From NCBI GenBank assembly GCA_016795485.1, contig JAEUHM010000025.1, forward strand, positions 186,001 through 250,000: DNA of 64,000 nucleotides, in the 5' to 3' direction. The translations under genes and the position numbers were made by a program. This document shows, one piece after another, positions 35,669 through 45,974 of this stretch (position 1 is the first letter of the stretch; each line of letters begins with the position of its first letter). The notes below the pieces were generated by a model, which saw nothing but the letters and a program-made list of their open reading frames with translations, was not told where the DNA came from and did not search any database. This DNA is from Verrucomicrobiaceae bacterium (GTDB taxonomy: Bacteria; Verrucomicrobiota; Verrucomicrobiia; Verrucomicrobiales; Verrucomicrobiaceae).

Positions 35669-36046
35669 TCACGGCTTGGGCTGATGATCGGGTTGGACCT
35701 GGACTTTCGGCACTCGAATGATCATTTCACCCTCCTTTTGCCAGTCTAGCCAATCACGAGCCATCAATTCCAGATACTCAGTCTTCTCATCCTGCACCCA
35801 AGCAATCCGACGTGAGATTTTCTCCTTCTCCTCAACCAAAGCCTTCTTTTGTGCATCAAGAGCGCCTACTCGGCTTTGCATCTGCTCCGTACCCGGTAGC
35901 GGCCTGAGGTAATAGTACGAAGCAAAGCCCAGGGCGATGGCAAAAATCATCCACCACTGGGCTTTGATCACCAGCGCCAGTGCTTTCTGAACAGGCGTAG
36001 GCTCGGCCAGTTCAAGCGGTTGGCGATGGTGAGTGCGCGTATTCAT
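35669..36046 (-). CDS. FtsB/DivIC-family septum formation initiator
   Basis: The 125-residue protein has one membrane helix (about residues 28-48, QWWMIFAIALGFASYYYL) and then a coiled coil with many Lys/Glu residues (QSRVGALDAQKKALVEEKEKISRRIAWVQDEK), followed by a short tail ending in Pro/Lys. This is the pattern of FtsB/DivIC proteins, which help assemble the division ring. eno-ftsB is a widespread gene pair, and here the start is 6 bp after the eno stop. Confidence 0.75.
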   Translation of the reverse strand: MNTRTHHRQPLELAEPTPVQKALALVIKAQWWMIFAIALGFASYYYLRPLPGTEQMQSRVGALDAQKKALVEEKEKISRRIAWVQDEKTEYLELMARDWLDWQKEGEMIIRVPKVQVQPDHQPKP

Positions 36047-36052
36047 CAGGCG

Positions 36053-37345
<1,293 letters not shown>

Positions 37346-37359
37346 TTAAGGGGTCTTAA

Positions 37360-37388
37360 GTATTAGTAACTTCCGCTGCACAACGCAA
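37360..37388 (-). promoter_or_regulatory. Sigma70-like promoter of eno
   Basis: On the minus strand, TTGCGT (37388-37383) and TAATAC (37365-37360) are 17 bp apart. The -10 box is 20 bp from the eno ATG at 37339. By eye only. Confidence 0.45.
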
Positions 37389-37405
37389 GGCAGATCAGCG
37401 GAGAT

Positions 37406-37424
37406 TTTTCGCCTAAAGCGAAAA
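37406..37424. other. Perfect 7-bp inverted repeat in the eno/cyclophilin gap
   Basis: TTTTCGC and GCGAAAA flank a CTAAA loop. It lies 200 bp past the cyclophilin stop and just upstream of the eno promoter, and could be a transcription terminator or a weak operator. No run of T follows on either strand. The rest of the gap (37425-37622) holds nothing I can recognise. Confidence 0.3.
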
Positions 37425-37622
37425 CAGCCCATCATCAAGCAGAAAACCTGCCACAATGACAATCGGCAAGGTGCTTTATGTGGATTTAGATCTGCCAAAA
37501 ACGGCGATGAGCGATGAAGGACAGCCTAGACCGTGTCAGGCGTGTTCACCCCCAAAGACGTCGTGGACTTCCACTCCTATTAACAGCACCCGACTGAATG
37601 ACCGCTCGGACGAAAGCAAGGA

Positions 37623-38555
37623 TTACCAGACGCGTTCTAGGAAGCGCTCCCAACTGCTCTTGGCTGATGCGGGCTTCGTGAAGCGGCGACCTTGGCCACC
37701 GCCTGTCTCACGCATAACGACAAGCGGACCTTTTTGATCCACCACTTTGATCGACTTCACTTCAATGCGTGCTATTGGGCAGTCGTTGGAGTCGGCTGGC
37801 GCGCGAGAAATGGCTTCTAGAACTTCGAGACCTGAGACAACTTGGCCAAATACCGAGTAAGTGCCATCAAGTGAACTGAGATTTCCGAGCGCGAAGTAGA
37901 ACTGGAAGCCATTGGAGGCGCGGCTGGGGTTCACTTTATCACTTCGGCGGGCCATAGCTACAGATCCGACACGATGCTTTCCCTTGAGTTCGGCTGGCAC
38001 AGTCTTCTCCTCCCCACCTGTGCCCCAGTCGTTGCGCTTGGACTGGTCAGCGGTGAGAGGGTCGCCCGTCTGCACCAAGTAACTGTCAATAGCACGGTGA
38101 ATGGCCAAGCCGTTATAAGCTTTATTGGCGCAGTTCTCGATAAAGTTGGCGACATGGGATGGAGCCACATCGTCCATGAGATGGAATACCACCATCTGCT
38201 TGTCACCGCCGAAGTCGACTTCCATAACAGCGAGCTTATGCACGGAATCACGGTCCCACTTGGAAGGATCGTTCCGTGGATCAAGCTTCGGAGCTTCGGG
38301 AACTGCTGCTTGGGCCTTCTTGGGCAACGGAAGCACTTGCTTTGCTTTCTCGGCAACTGGCTTGGCTTTCTCACCTGCGGCTTCGAGTGCCTTGTTGGCG
38401 ATTTTTTGGAGTTCTTCAGACTCCTGAGCTGCTTTCAATGCTTTGGCGGCTGCATCCTCCACTGGAGCGGGGGCTGGTGATGGCTTTGCGTCTTGGGCAT
38501 TAGCCACGTATCCACTGATGGCGAGAACAAGCGAGAGAATGAGGGCAGACTTCAT
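37623..38555 (-). CDS. Exported cyclophilin-type peptidylprolyl isomerase
   Basis: The protein is 310 residues with a signal peptide (MKSALILSLVLAISGYVANA). A Lys/Ala/Glu-rich helical segment at about residues 22-95 precedes the cyclophilin domain: VVFHLMDDVAPSHVANFIENC, YNGLAIHRAID, VQTGDPL, GSVAMARRSDKVNPSRASNGFQFYFALGN and DGTYSVFGQVVSGLEVLEAI. Cyclophilins catalyse proline cis-trans isomerisation. The extra charged segment suggests attachment to a partner or the envelope. It follows the lipoprotein gene by 32 bp. Confidence 0.9.
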   Translation of the reverse strand: MKSALILSLVLAISGYVANAQDAKPSPAPAPVEDAAAKALKAAQESEELQKIANKALEAAGEKAKPVAEKAKQVLPLPKKAQAAVPEAPKLDPRNDPSKWDRDSVHKLAVMEVDFGGDKQMVVFHLMDDVAPSHVANFIENCANKAYNGLAIHRAIDSYLVQTGDPLTADQSKRNDWGTGGEEKTVPAELKGKHRVGSVAMARRSDKVNPSRASNGFQFYFALGNLSSLDGTYSVFGQVVSGLEVLEAISRAPADSNDCPIARIEVKSIKVVDQKGPLVVMRETGGGQGRRFTKPASAKSSWERFLERVW

Positions 38556-38587
38556 ATGGAGTTGGGAAGTGAGGGAAACAGTAGGTA

Positions 38588-38935
38588 TTAACGCAGGGTG
38601 TTGATAACAGAGGGATCCACAGTGTTAGTGGCTGGAGCAGAAGCAGCTGGGTTCGTAGGCATGGTGGCAGCCGCTGGGGCTGGTGCCGAAGGAGCGGCTG
38701 ATGCGGGGGGAGATGAGCCACCGTCCGCCGGCGCACCAGTCACGCCTAAAGCTGCGGCAGTCTCAGCATTGAGCAGGCGCTTAGCCCCACCTTTTGGGAC
38801 ACGACGTGACAGTCCCCACTGCACGTCGAGCTCATCCATTTGAGAGACAGTGGGGTGCTTCACGTCAAACGAATCACAACTGACGAGGCAAAAGCAAAAT
38901 GCAGCCGCGAAGAGAGATAGAAGCAAACGGTTCAT
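38588..38935 (-). CDS. Small putative lipoprotein of unknown function
   Basis: This 115-residue protein has a lipoprotein signal with lipobox LVSC at Cys20. Residues 25-60 are charged (VKHPTVSQMDELDVQWGLSRRVPKGGAKR), and the last 50 residues are Ala/Pro/Ser-rich and probably disordered. The ATG overlaps the ygfZ-like stop (ATGA at 38935). No function is assigned. Confidence 0.7.
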   Translation of the reverse strand: MNRLLLSLFAAAFCFCLVSCDSFDVKHPTVSQMDELDVQWGLSRRVPKGGAKRLLNAETAAALGVTGAPADGGSSPPASAAPSAPAPAAATMPTNPAASAPATNTVDPSVINTLR

Positions 38936-39753
38936 GATTCAGACGGGACGAGGGATACCGGGACGGCGAGTGTAGGCGCTTCACCGCGAGCTAGCAACCT
39001 AGAATCCTCCCGTAACGCCCCCTGCTTAACCCAACCCAATGCATGATCGCCACTTGCGGACGTCACCCTCCCTACAGCGGCTTCCGGGCTAGCTTCCAAG
39101 ATCAATTCCATGCCCTCAACCAGCCCCAGCCCGACCAAACGCACCATCTCTCTGGGATGCTTCCCTGTGCTTTGTGTGCGGGAGATGACCTCCTGGCCGA
39201 TATAGCAGCCCTTGTTAAATGACACCGCACGTTGCTCCAAACCCACATCAGCTGGAAACATCTCATTGTTGAGCTCATTGGGGTAGCGAGGCACTCCCGC
39301 AGCTACTCGGAAACCTTCAAAGTCGTGCCCAGTCGCAAAAAGACTCTGCCCGGCGGGTAGCCAAACATCCAAGCCGTCTTCTCCAAGTCGATTCGACACG
39401 ACACCACTGAACTCGCCCATCCTGCCGCCTGTAACATGAAATAAAGACCACTCATCCGTGGCGTCAGTCAATGTCACGTCATCGGCGATGATGTAGCGCT
39501 CGAGTCTGGCCGCCACGACTTCACGTAAAGCTGGTTCCACATCCAAAACTAGAGTCTCGCCCATGACGTGGACGAAAAAATCTGCTGTGATATGCGCCTT
39601 ATGGTCGGTGATCAGCGCATACTTTGTCCGGCCAGACTCTGCGTGTCTGATGTCATTAGTGCACTGCCCGTTAAGATAACGGACACGATCAGCACCCGTG
39701 AGGTGAAACCGTGCTCTGTCCTTTAGATCAAATACGGCGTCTGGCAGGCTCAT
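38932..39753 (-). CDS. ygfZ: YgfZ/GcvT-family folate-binding protein
   Basis: This 273-residue protein carries the YgfZ signature KGCYIGQEVISR with Cys183, and the N-terminal RFHLTGADRVRYLNGQCTNDI pattern. YgfZ supports Fe-S enzymes such as MiaB and binds tetrahydrofolate. The start is ATGA-overlapped with the dehydrogenase stop (39753-39750). Its run of neighbours (dehydrogenase, parvulin) gives no direct hint. Confidence 0.85.
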   Translation of the reverse strand: MSLPDAVFDLKDRARFHLTGADRVRYLNGQCTNDIRHAESGRTKYALITDHKAHITADFFVHVMGETLVLDVEPALREVVAARLERYIIADDVTLTDATDEWSLFHVTGGRMGEFSGVVSNRLGEDGLDVWLPAGQSLFATGHDFEGFRVAAGVPRYPNELNNEMFPADVGLEQRAVSFNKGCYIGQEVISRTQSTGKHPREMVRLVGLGLVEGMELILEASPEAAVGRVTSASGDHALGWVKQGALREDSRLLARGEAPTLAVPVSLVPSES

Positions 39754-40583
39754 GGGTTTTCAGCGATCACTGAGAAATCTTCTTCACCTCGCCCCGCTGC
39801 AAGAGCCACACGCATCGCATCCGCCATGACACCGAGAGCAGGCACCGATACCTTCTTTTCACAAGCCAACTCCAAAGCGTAATCGGCATCTTTGAGCATG
39901 TTCTTCAGCGAAAAGTGAGCGTCATACTCCTTCTTCATCATTGTGGGTAGTTTCATTCCTATCAACGGCGAGAAGTTGGCGTTGGGCTCCTCCGCTTCCA
40001 TCAATCGAGTTGGGTCAATCCCGTGAGCTCGTGTCAAAGCGAGCGCCTCCTGAACACCCTTCACCGTCACGGCGGTGATGAGGTTAGTAGCGATCTTCAA
40101 GATGGTGGCATGACCAACCTCACCAACGTGTAAAATCTTGACACTGCTCGCTTCCAAAATGGGCCTTACTCGGTCAAGCAGTGCCTCATTGCCGCCAACG
40201 TAATAGACAAGCTTAGCATTCTGAGCAGCCATCTTGCTGCCTGTGAATGGGCAATCCAAAAAGCCCGCACCGGCCGCTGCTATCCGTGCAGCCGCCTTCT
40301 TTGTCGCCTCGGCACTCACCGTTGAGTGATTGAGCACCACATGTTGGCTGGTCAAGACAGGTAAAATATCTGTGACCACCTGATCCAGAGCCTCGTCATC
40401 TCGCACGAAAACCTGGACTACACGCACATGGGACGCCACTTCACGGGCACTGGACAAGAAGTTGGGCACCGCACGTGGCGTGCGACTCCAAACGTACACT
40501 TGGTGACCCTTAGCAGCGAGGTTGGAGGCAATCCGTGAGCCGATAATGCCCAGACCGATGACGCCTATGGAAGTTGGATTCAT
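39750..40583 (-). CDS. NAD(P)-dependent beta-hydroxyacid dehydrogenase-type oxidoreductase
   Basis: This 277-residue protein has the Rossmann motif GVIGLGIIGSRIA near the N-terminus, DCPFTGSKMAAQNAKL for the substrate loop (DxPxTGS in the family), and the C-terminal helix KIATNLITAVTVKGVQEAL with the catalytic Lys. The family includes 3-hydroxyisobutyrate and tartronate semialdehyde reductases and the GLYR1 group. The substrate is unknown. The gene overlaps both neighbours by ATGA. Confidence 0.85.
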   Translation of the reverse strand: MNPTSIGVIGLGIIGSRIASNLAAKGHQVYVWSRTPRAVPNFLSSAREVASHVRVVQVFVRDDEALDQVVTDILPVLTSQHVVLNHSTVSAEATKKAAARIAAAGAGFLDCPFTGSKMAAQNAKLVYYVGGNEALLDRVRPILEASSVKILHVGEVGHATILKIATNLITAVTVKGVQEALALTRAHGIDPTRLMEAEEPNANFSPLIGMKLPTMMKKEYDAHFSLKNMLKDADYALELACEKKVSVPALGVMADAMRVALAAGRGEEDFSVIAENP

Positions 40584-41599
40584 AGTGGCTCCAGGCTATC
40601 CAGAGGAATCCGTGGGTTCAAAGTGATTTCCGCTCCTTCCACAGTGCGCAAATCCTCCAGAATCGCCTTCAACGCTTGCGATCGCGCCTCAAGCTCCACG
40701 ATAGCTCGTTGCTCCAATGCCATTTCGGACGTCGACAACCGATGCGCTGGCTTGTGATCTATCAGTTCGATGATGTGCCATCCGATTTTGGTTTTGAAGG
40801 GCACAGAAACCTTGCCTGGAGCCGCCTTTTTTACCTCAGCCATAAACTCGGCTGGCATCCTCCGATCTGAAAACCACCCCAAATCGCCGCCAAGACCCTT
40901 GGTTCGGGCGTCCTCAGAATACAAGCTTATCAACTCCTCCAAACCAGCCACACCTGAGGTGATCTTCTGGTAGTAAGCCTCGATCTCAGCCAACCGATCT
41001 GGCTTGCCCACTTCAAAGGCACTTAGAAACAATTGCCGTACCCGCCACACCTCCGCCGCTTGGGTCTCCAACTTATCCGGCACACCCCGGAGTGAGATCT
41101 GGGCCAACTTCCCTTCGAGCCAAGTCTCCTCATGTTGCCTCATCGCGATCCGCTCCAGGAGTTGAGGCTCAGTCTCCTGCTGAAGCGCCAAACGCCTGCC
41201 ATACTCTGTCTCGGGGTCGAACTCAGCGATAAAGTCTTGGAACTCGCTGTCGACCTTACCACTCCGCACATCCGCCAAAACGCTGCCTGACACCCGACTC
41301 AGCCGCAAACCATCAGCCATAGCATCCAACACCGCTTTCCGATGAGTCGCCTTCTGATCGTCAGAGCAAGTTTGCCAGTCGATACCTCGCCGAAACAAAT
41401 GCTGCCGCAACGCCTCGCGGAACTGGGGCACAGAGATCACCTTCCCCGCGACATCAGCAACTCCCTGCTCACGAGAAAACTCATACCACAACCAAAAAGC
41501 TCCTGCATTCAGCAGGGCCAGGGCAATAAGGGTTGGGAGGCGATTCAAATCGGATGCAGTGTCTTGAGTTTGGAATAGACAGGGATCTTGAATCCACAT
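40580..41599 (-). CDS. PpiC-type (parvulin) peptidylprolyl isomerase
   Basis: The 339-residue protein has an N-terminal membrane helix (LPTLIALALLNAGAFWLWYEF), a SurA-like helical N-terminal region, and a rotamase domain near the end: DLGWFSDRRMPAEFMAEV, KVSVPFKTKIGWHIIELIDHKPAH. It is presumably anchored in the inner membrane and helps fold exported proteins. I chose ATG 41599; a GTG at 41614 adds five residues. Its stop overlaps the dehydrogenase start (ATGA). Confidence 0.8.
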   Translation of the reverse strand: MWIQDPCLFQTQDTASDLNRLPTLIALALLNAGAFWLWYEFSREQGVADVAGKVISVPQFREALRQHLFRRGIDWQTCSDDQKATHRKAVLDAMADGLRLSRVSGSVLADVRSGKVDSEFQDFIAEFDPETEYGRRLALQQETEPQLLERIAMRQHEETWLEGKLAQISLRGVPDKLETQAAEVWRVRQLFLSAFEVGKPDRLAEIEAYYQKITSGVAGLEELISLYSEDARTKGLGGDLGWFSDRRMPAEFMAEVKKAAPGKVSVPFKTKIGWHIIELIDHKPAHRLSTSEMALEQRAIVELEARSQALKAILEDLRTVEGAEITLNPRIPLDSLEPL

Positions 41600-41625
41600 C
41601 TCCACCAACGGCACTCGAACTTCAA

Positions 41626-42117
41626 TTACTTCTGCGCCACATCTTCGTGCTTCAGCAACTGGAGATTGCCATCATGTAATGCTACCAGCAGGCATTCGCC
41701 GGCCGGACTGACTTTAAGTTGGGCGTATTTAGCTTGTTCGAAGGTTTTACCTGTCCGCTCCTGAAAAAAGTAGGACTCTGCACCAATCTCAAGACCACCG
41801 TAGTTGCGGTAATCGATCGCAACTTCGTTGCTTGAAGCTGGTTGGTCGGTTCCCAGTCGTGCAAAGGTGCCCACGTTGCGGTCGTCGAGCCTTACGACGA
41901 CTTGGCCACGTCTCTGCAATTTGTCTTTGGGTGCATCGGTAGCGATCTTGTAGCGCAAAACCATGTAGTCACCCTGCATGAGTGAACGCGGATCGCGTGG
42001 TGCCAATTCCAAAAAGACAGTGCGACCATCCGTCAGAATAGACTCCTTGTTTCGGATCATCCATGCCCCAGACACAGCGATGAACATCAGACCCAACCAG
42101 AAAAGGGATGTTTTCAT
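41626..42117 (-). CDS. GDYxxLxY-domain membrane-associated protein
   Basis: The 163-residue protein begins with a membrane segment (SLFWLGLMFIAVSGAWMI). The signature GDYMVLRY (residues 49-56) matches the GDYxxLxY family exactly. These proteins are usually encoded next to DUF2157/DUF4401 membrane proteins, as here. Function unknown. The start is fixed by an ATGA overlap with the upstream gene (42117-42114). Confidence 0.9.
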   Translation of the reverse strand: MKTSLFWLGLMFIAVSGAWMIRNKESILTDGRTVFLELAPRDPRSLMQGDYMVLRYKIATDAPKDKLQRRGQVVVRLDDRNVGTFARLGTDQPASSNEVAIDYRNYGGLEIGAESYFFQERTGKTFEQAKYAQLKVSPAGECLLVALHDGNLQLLKHEDVAQK

Positions 42118-44246
42118 GATTCGTGAGAAGTGGAAGCGTAACGAAGAAGCGCGTACCGCATGCATAGGAACGCCAAACCTGAACCACCGATGATCGCTGA
42201 TTTCACTGAGAGCGGCACGGCCATGTGGTAGTAGAAGAGAAACAGAAAGCCGGCCAGAAAGACCCAGGCAAACGCCCCCATGAGCTTGTCCCCCCAAGCA
42301 TAAGCTGCGGCCGTCAGAAGCATGGCCGTGAGCACGCCCGTCTCGCCTGTAAGGGCCAACGGAAGAGTAAGTAGCACAAGTCCTATGACCCACGGAGATT
42401 TGAGGGATTGAATGCCGCGGTTGAGTGCAGCGACCAATGCGACCAGACAGGTCGCTATGGCTAGCGATGCTGTTCTTGGAGAGCCTGGCAACGCAAGCCA
42501 GGCAAAATCACTCACCAGACTGTAAAACATAACCGTGCTGGCGAGCGAAAACGCCGCTGCATACGCCAGCGGATTCAAACCCTCCGGACGAGTGCGCCAT
42601 GCCCAAAGCGCGGCTGAAGCAATCGCCAATACCCCAATGACGAGCGCCACATTGCCACCCGTTTTGTCTCGTTCCGCTACTTGCCAGACGACCACGCTAC
42701 CAGTGGCCCAAACAGCTACCAAGAAGCGATACGCACTGTTCTTGTAAAGTGGGTAAGTCACTGCGGCCAGTGTGCACTGAAAGAGGGCGAATATTCCGAG
42801 CGACTCCGGTCCACGTTGCGTTAGGAAGCCACCATTGAAAAGACTCCATGAGCCAAGAGCCAAAGCCAAGTTCATCTGCTGGACAAAAGTCATACTGGGC
42901 AACACACGACTGAGCACCACACTGGCTCCGAGAAAGATTAGCCCACAAGTCATCATTGCGATTGAGCTGTTCTCGTCCCAGAGCACCCCAAGTACGACAA
43001 ATAGCATGGGGAGCACTGACCAAGCCGCCACCCAGCCAGATACCGCACTTACAGCTTTAAGCCAAACGGGCTCCCGCGGAGTTTTGGCCAGCGTCTCGAT
43101 TTTGCCTTCTAGGTCTTGGCGAGTTCCTTCAGGTAAGCTCCGCAACACGGAACGCCAAGTGGCTTCTTCGGACTCGCTTTTCAAACTCGGCAGTGGCGGC
43201 GGCACGGCCAAAGATGCCCTTCCTTCCTCCTCTGCCATTTGCTGAGCCAGTCTCCGTAGCAAGGCCACCCAGCCCGCGATTATGACGCCAATGACGCCCG
43301 TGTACAAAAAGAAGGCACCAAGTATGGCTACACTCTCGTCTACTGCCTCTAGCAGTTCCCAAATCCAACGAATCGCTGCCCAAGTCACGAGGATTCCTGA
43401 AGAGATGACTGGAAGGCTCATGGCCGCAGCATCACGCAGCTTGTAACGATAAATCCAAAAGCTTAACAGGGCTAGCCCCAGCCAAAACAAAAAGCCCGTG
43501 GCCAAGCGGTCATCATCCGCAAGCTCAAATCGTGCAACAAACGCGACTGCCTGCATTGTGGGAAGCGCCAGGGCTAAGATCAACAAGTAACACCTGGACC
43601 AACGTGCCTTTAGCCATTGCGCTCCTCTTGCCGCGAGCACTTCTTTGATAGCTAGCGCCCCAGCATGAATCAGCGACAGGGATTGCATGAGCGTGGTCCA
43701 CTTCCATGTCGCCGGGGGATACATCAAAACCGCACTCCAATAAAGCGAAAGGCCCGTGCAGAATAGCAGCAGCCAGATGATCCAAAGGGGTTCAAAGCAC
43801 GCATACAAAACCCACGGCAAAATCAGAAGCGCCCAGCCAAAGAACAAGCCGTGAGTATCTGCACCGGTTTGATATTCTTGGCCAAACACCGCGAGAAACA
43901 CACCCGTCATGATGCAAGCCGAGAGCAGCAGCAGTTTGCTAACAAGCTCGCCGGCAACTACGAGTCGCGAGCTCAATGCTGGCAGAAGGATACCCACGGC
44001 TGCCAGAGCGAGACGCTGCCACCGGGCCATGCCTTCCCAGTTCCAGGCAAAAAAGAAGATGATGCCACTCAGAAGCAGGCTAGCCCCAAGTATAAGAAAA
44101 CACATCGCTCCCCACTGCCTCCACGCAGTGACCGAGCGAAGCTGTGACACACAAACAGTGAAGCCGTCGAGCGATAGGCTTCCCTTCTGTCGCCATTCAT
44201 GAAGCCGCGAGACGCTGGCAGGCTGATCAAGAGGATGTGTGCTCAT
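42114..44246 (-). CDS. Fused DUF2157/DUF4401 multi-pass membrane protein
   Basis: The 710-residue protein has an N-terminal DUF2157 region (SVSRLHEWRQKGSLSLDGF, then WGAMCFLILGASLLLSGIIFFFAW) and about twenty hydrophobic helices, with the DUF4401 region in the C-terminal half after a charged loop near residues 340-400. DUF2157, DUF4401 and GDYxxLxY genes form a conserved set of unknown function. Here the first two are fused in one protein. The ATG at 44246 (MSTHPLDQPASVSRL) is chosen over an in-frame start at 44264. Confidence 0.85.
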   Translation of the reverse strand: MSTHPLDQPASVSRLHEWRQKGSLSLDGFTVCVSQLRSVTAWRQWGAMCFLILGASLLLSGIIFFFAWNWEGMARWQRLALAAVGILLPALSSRLVVAGELVSKLLLLSACIMTGVFLAVFGQEYQTGADTHGLFFGWALLILPWVLYACFEPLWIIWLLLFCTGLSLYWSAVLMYPPATWKWTTLMQSLSLIHAGALAIKEVLAARGAQWLKARWSRCYLLILALALPTMQAVAFVARFELADDDRLATGFLFWLGLALLSFWIYRYKLRDAAAMSLPVISSGILVTWAAIRWIWELLEAVDESVAILGAFFLYTGVIGVIIAGWVALLRRLAQQMAEEEGRASLAVPPPLPSLKSESEEATWRSVLRSLPEGTRQDLEGKIETLAKTPREPVWLKAVSAVSGWVAAWSVLPMLFVVLGVLWDENSSIAMMTCGLIFLGASVVLSRVLPSMTFVQQMNLALALGSWSLFNGGFLTQRGPESLGIFALFQCTLAAVTYPLYKNSAYRFLVAVWATGSVVVWQVAERDKTGGNVALVIGVLAIASAALWAWRTRPEGLNPLAYAAAFSLASTVMFYSLVSDFAWLALPGSPRTASLAIATCLVALVAALNRGIQSLKSPWVIGLVLLTLPLALTGETGVLTAMLLTAAAYAWGDKLMGAFAWVFLAGFLFLFYYHMAVPLSVKSAIIGGSGLAFLCMRYALLRYASTSHES

Positions 44247-44416
44247 GGGTTCAAAGAATAGCACAGTTTGCGTCCCGCGAGCAGATCATGCTATCCGACT
44301 TTGGTCGTACAACCATGGTCCTATAGGCACCCTGCGAAATCCAGGTGAAGATCAGCCAACAAGTTCGACGAGGAACTTAACAACACACCCGCTTACCAAA
44401 GCTTATCAGTCACGCC

Positions 44417-44863
44417 ATGAAAACACGTTATCTTATCGCCAGCGCCATCGCGCTTACCCTACAAGCAGCAGCCATCACTCCAGAAGCCGAGAAAAACTTT
44501 GTGGAGACCTACAAGAAGGCCTTCGAAACAAATGACGAGAAGACTCTCAGCTCGTTCCTTTACACAGATGGGGCCAGTCAGGATACCATCGAGTTCTTCA
44601 AGATGATGCAATCTGCCGAGGCGGGCAAAAAAGCCTCCGAAATCAAGTTAGAGGCAGTCTCTGCCGAGGAAGCTGCCAAGAAGAGCAAGCCGATGGAGAT
44701 GCCCGATGGCAAAATGTATGTCATGCCCTTCTTGCCCACCCACCAACTGGTCATCGTGATTGAGCAAAATGACGGTTCGGGCAAGTCAACTAGCACCTCC
44801 AAGCTTCCAGTTGCTGAGCATAAAGGCAAAATCGTGATCCCCATCCCAGTCCCTGCAAAGTAA
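44417..44863 (+). CDS. Small exported hypothetical protein
   Basis: The 148-residue protein has a signal peptide (MKTRYLIASAIALTLQAAA). The mature part looks like a single NTF2/cystatin-like fold: ITPEAEKNFVETYKKAFETNDEKTLSSFLY then a beta-rich second half ending in Pro/Lys. I do not recognise a more specific family. It is followed by another exported protein gene 34 bp away and probably forms an operon with it. Confidence 0.75.
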   Translation: MKTRYLIASAIALTLQAAAITPEAEKNFVETYKKAFETNDEKTLSSFLYTDGASQDTIEFFKMMQSAEAGKKASEIKLEAVSAEEAAKKSKPMEMPDGKMYVMPFLPTHQLVIVIEQNDGSGKSTSTSKLPVAEHKGKIVIPIPVPAK

Positions 44864-44897
44864 GCCAGGACACTACTAGAACAGCAACAGCCCGCCC

Positions 44898-45974
44898 ATG
44901 AAACCCACGCTCCTGCTTTCGCTATTCACCTCGCTTCTGCTCTCCGCCCGTGAACCCGCCGCCAACCAATCAGACCAACAGCAGAGTCTCGCGCATCAGG
45001 CATCCTGCCGCTCTACAGCCCAGGCATGCCTCTCCGCGTTGCGTCACCAACCCATCCAAGGCCTGCCGTCTGACAAACAGTTGCAAGATCTGTCCGCGTT
45101 CTTCTCCCCTGGTCTCATCAATGCCCTGCATCACGCAGAGGTGATCCAGAAGCGTGAGCAAAGACGTGCGCCAGACGAGAAGCCACCCTGGATCGAGGGA
45201 GACTTATTCAGCAGTCTCACCGAAGGCGTCACTTCCTGGTCCATAGAGGAAGTTTACACACCAGACGCAGAAAACGGGTTTGTTACGGTCGCACAAAAAT
45301 ACATCGAGAAGAATCAACCAGAACTTCGCTGGGCAGACTTGTTCGTGTTTGTTCGGTCCGGTGACAAATGGTTGCTTGATGACATGCTGATGGGAGGAGA
45401 TTGGGCTCAAGGGCACACTTTGCGGGAGAATCTTCCCGGTGGCGAAAAGCAAGACGTGGATCACCTCTCACCAGACGAGTGGTGGGCGGTAAAGTTCACC
45501 ATGGAAGGCGATGCCGTGGCTAAAATGACGGTTCAAGCGGCAGACAAGAGCAGCGCTCCTCACGTGATCGTCAACAGGCAGGGTGATGACTGTCTGTCAT
45601 TCAAAACATACGCTATTTGGAATCCAGATTCCTCCATGCTAGCGATTCGGCTGGGTGAAGGTCCACGCACATCCGAAACAAAGGTTCTGAGATTAAAGAA
45701 TGAGGAATGGACGGAGATCGCCATTCCTGATTGGTTTCAAGAAGAACGCAGGACCTCTACTGGAAACGGATTTCGCGAGGATACTCATCACGTAGACCCA
45801 CTATACTGGCAAGATGACCACACTCTTGTCCTTCTGTATGTCAACACTTGGTCAAAGGACAGTGAAGGAGATGGCATGGTCAAACACGTCACGGTCCGTT
45901 TTGAAAAGGATGGCTCTGTAAAGCTAATCCGCAGCGTGGACGCACCCCCTGAAGCACCTAAACTCAAGCCATAA
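44898..45974 (+). CDS. Exported hypothetical protein
   Basis: The 358-residue protein has a signal peptide (MKPTLLLSLFTSLLLSAREP) and about 335 mature residues with an N-terminal helical part and a beta-rich C-terminal half (IVNRQGDDCLSF, WNPDSSMLAIRLGEG, DPLYWQDDHTLVLLYVNTW, VRFEKDGSVKLIRSV), like part of a propeller. No family is recognised. The 3' end overlaps the convergent DUF1501 gene by 11 bp. Confidence 0.7.
   Translation: MKPTLLLSLFTSLLLSAREPAANQSDQQQSLAHQASCRSTAQACLSALRHQPIQGLPSDKQLQDLSAFFSPGLINALHHAEVIQKREQRRAPDEKPPWIEGDLFSSLTEGVTSWSIEEVYTPDAENGFVTVAQKYIEKNQPELRWADLFVFVRSGDKWLLDDMLMGGDWAQGHTLRENLPGGEKQDVDHLSPDEWWAVKFTMEGDAVAKMTVQAADKSSAPHVIVNRQGDDCLSFKTYAIWNPDSSMLAIRLGEGPRTSETKVLRLKNEEWTEIAIPDWFQEERRTSTGNGFREDTHHVDPLYWQDDHTLVLLYVNTWSKDSEGDGMVKHVTVRFEKDGSVKLIRSVDAPPEAPKLKP

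Noticed and set aside
37425-37622. Possible small RNA or tRNA in the eno upstream gap
   Set aside because: No cloverleaf, no CCA end and no GC-rich hairpin with a T run was found.
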